Assembly: GCA_964539395.1 (NCBI GenBank)
Contig: CAZIIU010000011.1
Location: 1-64,000 of the forward strand
DNA length: 64,000 nucleotides
Reading direction: 5' to 3'
From: M55B112 sp964539395
Lineage (GTDB): Bacteria; Bacteroidota; Bacteroidia; Bacteroidales; GCA-2748055
Shown: in pieces, positions 60,263 to 64,000 of the stretch
How the letters are laid out: each line of letters starts with the position of its first letter
Numbering within the stretch: position 1 is the stretch's first letter
Notes under the pieces: generated by a model
Database searches by the model: none
What the model was told of the DNA's origin: nothing
What the model saw: only the letters and a program-made list of their open reading frames with translations
Position numbers and translations under genes: made by a program

Positions 60263-63079
60263 ATGGATAAATTCTCGTTTTTGGGCAACATCGGGATCTC
60301 TGTTATTGAAGAAATGTATCAGCAGTACCGGGAGGATCCCGACTCCGTTGAAAGAAGCTGGCACCGGTTTTTTGAAGGGTTCGAATTCGCAAGAACACAA
60401 TTCAATGGTGCTGTTTCAGAAACATTCGACAAAGAGTTCAAGGTCATCAATCTGATCAATGGGTACAGGAAGCGCGGACATCTGTTCACGACGACCAATC
60501 CAGTCAGAACACGCAGAAAATATTTTCCCACACTCGACCTTGAAAACTACGGTCTTTCCAATGACGACCTCGACACAGAGTTTTTTGCCGGAAAGGAAAT
60601 AGGGATTGGTAAGGCGAAATTATCGGTCATAGTCGAAAATCTCAAAAACACATACTGTGCCGCAATAGGCTCAGAATTCATGTTCATCCGCAAACCAGAT
60701 AAGATCGAATGGCTGCAACAGAGAATTGAAAGCACCCAAAACAGAACGAAATTTTCTCCTGAAGAGAAGATCGATATTTATCACCATCTGAAAAAAGCTG
60801 TTGGCTTCGAAAAATTTATCCATAAGAAATTTGTCGGGCAGAAAAGGTTTTCCATTGAAGGTGCGGAAATCCTGATTCCTGCCCTGAATAAGCTGATTGA
60901 AAGGGGTGCAGAATCCGGGGTAAAGGAGTATACCATTGCAATGGCACACCGGGGAAGACTCAACGTACTGGCCAATGTACTGCAAAAACCCGCGAAGAAC
61001 ATTTTCAAGGAGTTTGAAGGCGAAGAGTATGAGGACAATATTGCACTTGGAGATGTGAAATACCACCTGGGATACGGCAACAAAATCAAGTTGGCCGGTG
61101 GGGAGGAGATTACACTGAACCTCACTCCCAACCCCTCCCACCTTGAATCATCCACACCCGTGATCCAGGGAATTGCCCGCGCCATGATCGAACAGCGACA
61201 CAATTGGGATATTAAAAAACTGGTACCCATAGTCATCCATGGCGATGCTGCTATCGCCGGACAGGGTGTGGTTTATGAAGTGATCCAGATGTCGGAACTG
61301 AACGGCTACAAAACAGGTGGCACCATCCATATTGTCATCAATAACCAGGTTGGATTCACAACGAGTTACCTCGATGCACGCTCGAGTACCTACTGTACAG
61401 ATGTGGGTAAGGTTACCAAGGCCCCGATCTTTCATGTGAACGGCGACGACGCTGAAGCCCTGGTTCATGTGGTAAGGTTGGCTGTGGATTACCGGCAGAC
61501 TTTCCATACCGATGTGTTTATCGATATCCTGACCTACCGAAAATACGGACATAACGAAGGAGATGAACCGCGTTTCACACAACCCACCCTCTATAAGGCA
61601 ATTTCGAAGCATCCAAACTCCGGGGAAATTTATACAAAGAAGCTTACCGGGGAAAAAATCCTTTCTAAGGAACAGGCAGAACATGAAGAGGAACTATACG
61701 ACAAGAAATTGGAAAAAGAACTGGAAGCATCACGAAAGTTAAAAAAGGTGGTGATACCCCAGTTTCTTGGGGAGGAATGGAAAAACTTCAACTATGCGTC
61801 AGATAATGACTTTGTTAAGCAGGTGAACACTGCCCTGGACAGTCAACTCTTAACTCTCATTGGTAACCAGGTTAATACCCTGCCGGAAGACCTGCCCTTC
61901 ATCTCAAAAACAAAAAAACTATTCGAGGAGCGACGTAGAATGATTAAGGAGGACAGACTCGACTGGGCACTCGGGGAACAGCTGGCTTATGCCACACTGC
62001 TGCTTGATGGGCATCCGGTTCGTATTAGTGGCCAGGATAGCATGAGAGGCACCTTCTCACACCGGCATGCCGGCCTGGTAATTGAAGATTCAAATGAAAA
62101 TTATATCCCGCTCCACCATGTTTCTGACAAACAGGCTGTTTTCAATATCTACAATTCTCCACTGAATGAATATGGCGTTCTCGGTTTTGAATACGGCTAC
62201 GCTATGGCAACCCCGGGTACGTTGACCATCTGGGAGGCACAATACGGAGATTTCTTTAATGTGGCTCAAGTGATTATTGACCAGTACATCAGCAGTGCTG
62301 AAGAGAAGTGGGGGGTGATGAACGGTATTGTGCTCTATCTGCCACACGGGTTCGAGGGACAGGGACCGGAACACTCCAGTGCACGCGTGGAACGGTTCCT
62401 TAATATGGCCGCCAACAATAACATGCACGTGGTAAATATCACCACCCCCGCCAACCTGTTTCACCTTCTGCGTCGGCATATGAAAAAAGGTTCCCGCGTT
62501 CCCCTGATCATCTTCACACCCAAAAGCCTGCTAAGGCATCCGAAATGTGTCTCAAGCCTTGCCGAATTTGAAAATGGGGAATTCATGCCCCTTATCGATG
62601 ATAAAAATACTGAACGTAAGGAGGTGAGGCGTGTGGTCTTCTGCACCGGCAAAATCTACTACGACCTGCTCAAGAGAAAAGAGGAGCTCGGCGTAAAGGA
62701 TATCGCCCTGGTGCGTCTCGAACAACTGCACCCCTTTCCGGCCGGGGAGGTTGAAAGGACGATCAGGAAATACTCCTCCAACATGTTGACACTCTGGGTA
62801 CAGGAGGAGCCGGAAAACATGGGGGCATGGTTTTATATCCAGAACCATATGAAGAAATATGACGTGGTTCCGGTTACACGACAACCATCGGGGAGCCCTG
62901 CAACAGGACTATTCAGGATCCATGAACTGAGCCAGCAGGAAATCATCGGAAAGGTATTCAGGGTGTGCGACTGTGAACTGCAAAATGTCTACTGCGGACT
63001 TCAATGTGTAGTCGGAAGCTCAAGAAAAGAGGTCCTCAAACAGCACTACTATTTTGATGATAGTCTGAAGCAAAAATAA
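60263..63079 (+). CDS. sucA: 2-oxoglutarate dehydrogenase E1 component
   Basis: 938 residues, full length. A thiamine-diphosphate enzyme that decarboxylates 2-oxoglutarate and passes the succinyl group to E2 lipoate. The N-terminal E2/E3-docking helix (FSFLGNIGISVIEEMYQQYREDP), the catalytic block EYTIAMAHRGRLNVLANV, the ThDP motif (HGDAAIAGQGVVYE...NNQVGFTT) and the C-terminal transketolase region (FSHRHAGLV, HGFEGQGPEHSSAR) are all visible. sucB follows by seven bases; the E3 gene would lie beyond the window. Confidence 0.98.
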   Translation: MDKFSFLGNIGISVIEEMYQQYREDPDSVERSWHRFFEGFEFARTQFNGAVSETFDKEFKVINLINGYRKRGHLFTTTNPVRTRRKYFPTLDLENYGLSNDDLDTEFFAGKEIGIGKAKLSVIVENLKNTYCAAIGSEFMFIRKPDKIEWLQQRIESTQNRTKFSPEEKIDIYHHLKKAVGFEKFIHKKFVGQKRFSIEGAEILIPALNKLIERGAESGVKEYTIAMAHRGRLNVLANVLQKPAKNIFKEFEGEEYEDNIALGDVKYHLGYGNKIKLAGGEEITLNLTPNPSHLESSTPVIQGIARAMIEQRHNWDIKKLVPIVIHGDAAIAGQGVVYEVIQMSELNGYKTGGTIHIVINNQVGFTTSYLDARSSTYCTDVGKVTKAPIFHVNGDDAEALVHVVRLAVDYRQTFHTDVFIDILTYRKYGHNEGDEPRFTQPTLYKAISKHPNSGEIYTKKLTGEKILSKEQAEHEEELYDKKLEKELEASRKLKKVVIPQFLGEEWKNFNYASDNDFVKQVNTALDSQLLTLIGNQVNTLPEDLPFISKTKKLFEERRRMIKEDRLDWALGEQLAYATLLLDGHPVRISGQDSMRGTFSHRHAGLVIEDSNENYIPLHHVSDKQAVFNIYNSPLNEYGVLGFEYGYAMATPGTLTIWEAQYGDFFNVAQVIIDQYISSAEEKWGVMNGIVLYLPHGFEGQGPEHSSARVERFLNMAANNNMHVVNITTPANLFHLLRRHMKKGSRVPLIIFTPKSLLRHPKCVSSLAEFENGEFMPLIDDKNTERKEVRRVVFCTGKIYYDLLKRKEELGVKDIALVRLEQLHPFPAGEVERTIRKYSSNMLTLWVQEEPENMGAWFYIQNHMKKYDVVPVTRQPSGSPATGLFRIHELSQQEIIGKVFRVCDCELQNVYCGLQCVVGSSRKEVLKQHYYFDDSLKQK

Positions 63080-63086
63080 GATTCTT

Positions 63087-64000
63087 ATGATTATTGAGTT
63101 AAAAATACCCAGTCCGGGAGAATCCATCACAGAGGTAGAACTTGCTAACTGGTTCGTGGAAAACGGCAGCATCGTCGAAAAAGACCAGGAGATCGGGGAA
63201 ATTGAATCGGAAAAAGCTACGCTGCCGCTGATCGCGGAGAAAACCGGGAAGGTGGAACTGCTTGCTGAAATTGGAGAAATGCTCGCAGTCGGTGCAGTTG
63301 CCTGTAAAATTGATACTTCGGTGCAGGCACCGAAAAAGACGGAAAGGAAAGCCGGCGAAAAGGAAGGGAAAAAGGATGATAAATCAGATAATAAAGACGA
63401 AGAACTTACTGAAGAAGTTGGGAAAGTTAAGAAGACCGGCCTTGAAAAGGTGAAGGTCACACCTGTGGCGCGAAAGATGATGGTCGAAGAGGGACTTAAC
63501 CTGGAGGATGTAATCAGCGGACTTCGCAAGATCACTTCAGCCGATGTATCAGCTGTGAAGAAGGCCAGACAGGATAATACAGACGAAACTGGTGGAAAAT
63601 CCGACCCCGAAAAAGATTTTACCGAAGCTAACTTCAGCCAGATTTTCAACAAAAAAGGAGGCTCCCGTGAAGAACAGCGAAATAAAATAAGTCAGCTTAG
63701 AAAAAAAATCTCCGAAAGGCTGGTAGCAGTGAAAAATGAAACAGCTATGCTCACCACCTTCAACGAGGCTGATATGAGCGCTGTGATCTCAATCAGAAAA
63801 AAATACCAGGATCAGTTTATCAGAAAACATGACGTTAAACTAGGCTTCATGTCCTTCTTTACCAAGTCGGTAACCATGGCACTGCAACAATTCCCGGAAG
63901 TGAATTCCTACATGGAGGGCGATGAAATAGTTTTTCCCGATTATTGCGATATAGGGATCGCGGTTCAGACCGGCAAGGGACTCCTGGTGCCGGTAATCAG
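63087..64000 (+). CDS. sucB: dihydrolipoyllysine succinyltransferase (E2), partial
   Basis: About 304 codons are visible before the window ends, so the C-terminal part with the catalytic His/Asp motif is missing. The lipoyl domain occupies about 1-75 with the lipoylated Lys in EIESEKATL. A long Lys/Glu-rich linker follows, then a peripheral-subunit-binding domain (KVTPVARKMMVEEGLNL) and the start of the acyltransferase core (LRKKISERLVAVKNETAMLTTFNEADM). Start chosen at ATG 63087 (MIIELKIPSPGESI), seven bases after sucA. Confidence 0.96.
   Translation, partial: MIIELKIPSPGESITEVELANWFVENGSIVEKDQEIGEIESEKATLPLIAEKTGKVELLAEIGEMLAVGAVACKIDTSVQAPKKTERKAGEKEGKKDDKSDNKDEELTEEVGKVKKTGLEKVKVTPVARKMMVEEGLNLEDVISGLRKITSADVSAVKKARQDNTDETGGKSDPEKDFTEANFSQIFNKKGGSREEQRNKISQLRKKISERLVAVKNETAMLTTFNEADMSAVISIRKKYQDQFIRKHDVKLGFMSFFTKSVTMALQQFPEVNSYMEGDEIVFPDYCDIGIAVQTGKGLLVPVI

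Noticed and set aside
1..64000. tRNA, rRNA, insertion sequence or prophage
   Set aside because: No cloverleaf-like GTTCRA segment in a suitable context, no transposase or integrase motif, and no phage gene were found on either strand.

Overview
This 64 kb window is a chromosomal segment from a member of the Bacteroidota, most likely an anaerobic or facultative, probably aquatic or sediment-dwelling Bacteroidales/Marinilabiliales-type organism. The assignment is inferred from type IX secretion hallmarks (a PorE-like protein, PorP/SprF, type A and type B C-terminal sorting domains), TAnnTTTG-type -7 promoter elements, a type III glutamine synthetase, the purM-prfA-pyrF order and several Bacteroidota-typical families (DUF2851, DUF3109, GroES-like). 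No rRNA or tRNA gene, phage, transposase or CRISPR array was seen.

Layout. 1-4.5 kb: a small secreted regulatory-domain protein, two CDGSH iron-sulfur proteins, arginine deiminase and a DUF2851 protein. 4.6-12.2 kb: rpsO, pnp, a prolyl-oligopeptidase lipoprotein, a deoxynucleoside kinase and an OmpA/TPR lipoprotein. 12.3-17.2 kb: a TrmH-type methyltransferase, sucC, and the converging purM-prfA-pyrF operon. 17.3-25.2 kb: a PorE-like protein, two glutamine synthetases of different classes (III and II), an M20 dipeptidase and a DUF3109 protein. 25.4-29.6 kb: a four-domain fasciclin protein containing an apparently perfect 807-bp internal tandem duplication, a TPR-like secreted protein ending in a 25-bp tandem repeat, and an EamA transporter.

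29.8-38.2 kb: a ten-gene hydrogenase operon on the minus strand. In transcription order it encodes DRTGG, RsbW-like ATPase, HydS-like hydrogenase relative, DRTGG, PHP, GHKL ATPase, [2Fe-2S] protein, HydB, HydA and HydC. It is divergent from D-lactate dehydrogenase. The shared intergenic region holds a near-consensus Rex operator and a second weaker copy, suggesting joint NADH/NAD+ control of the two fermentative electron sinks.

39.5-42.6 kb: a GroES-like protein and a LiaF-like/LytS/LytTR envelope-signalling operon. 42.7-56.5 kb: a type IX secretion-associated surface cluster: PorP/SprF, a type B sorting-domain protein, a secreted PKD-like protein, and a giant protein of about 3,425 residues with 18 tandem repeats of about 133 residues in two subfamilies. 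The giant protein and its small neighbour share an unusual C-terminal tail (P-x-x-G-D-I-x-S then LTRR-stop) and neither has a recognisable type A or B sorting domain. This cluster is the best candidate here for an undescribed system.

57-64 kb: the three-subunit proton-translocating NAD(P) transhydrogenase operon, and sucA followed by a sucB cut by the window end. Together with sucC these supply 2-oxoglutarate dehydrogenase and succinyl-CoA synthetase steps beside fermentative hydrogenase and lactate enzymes.
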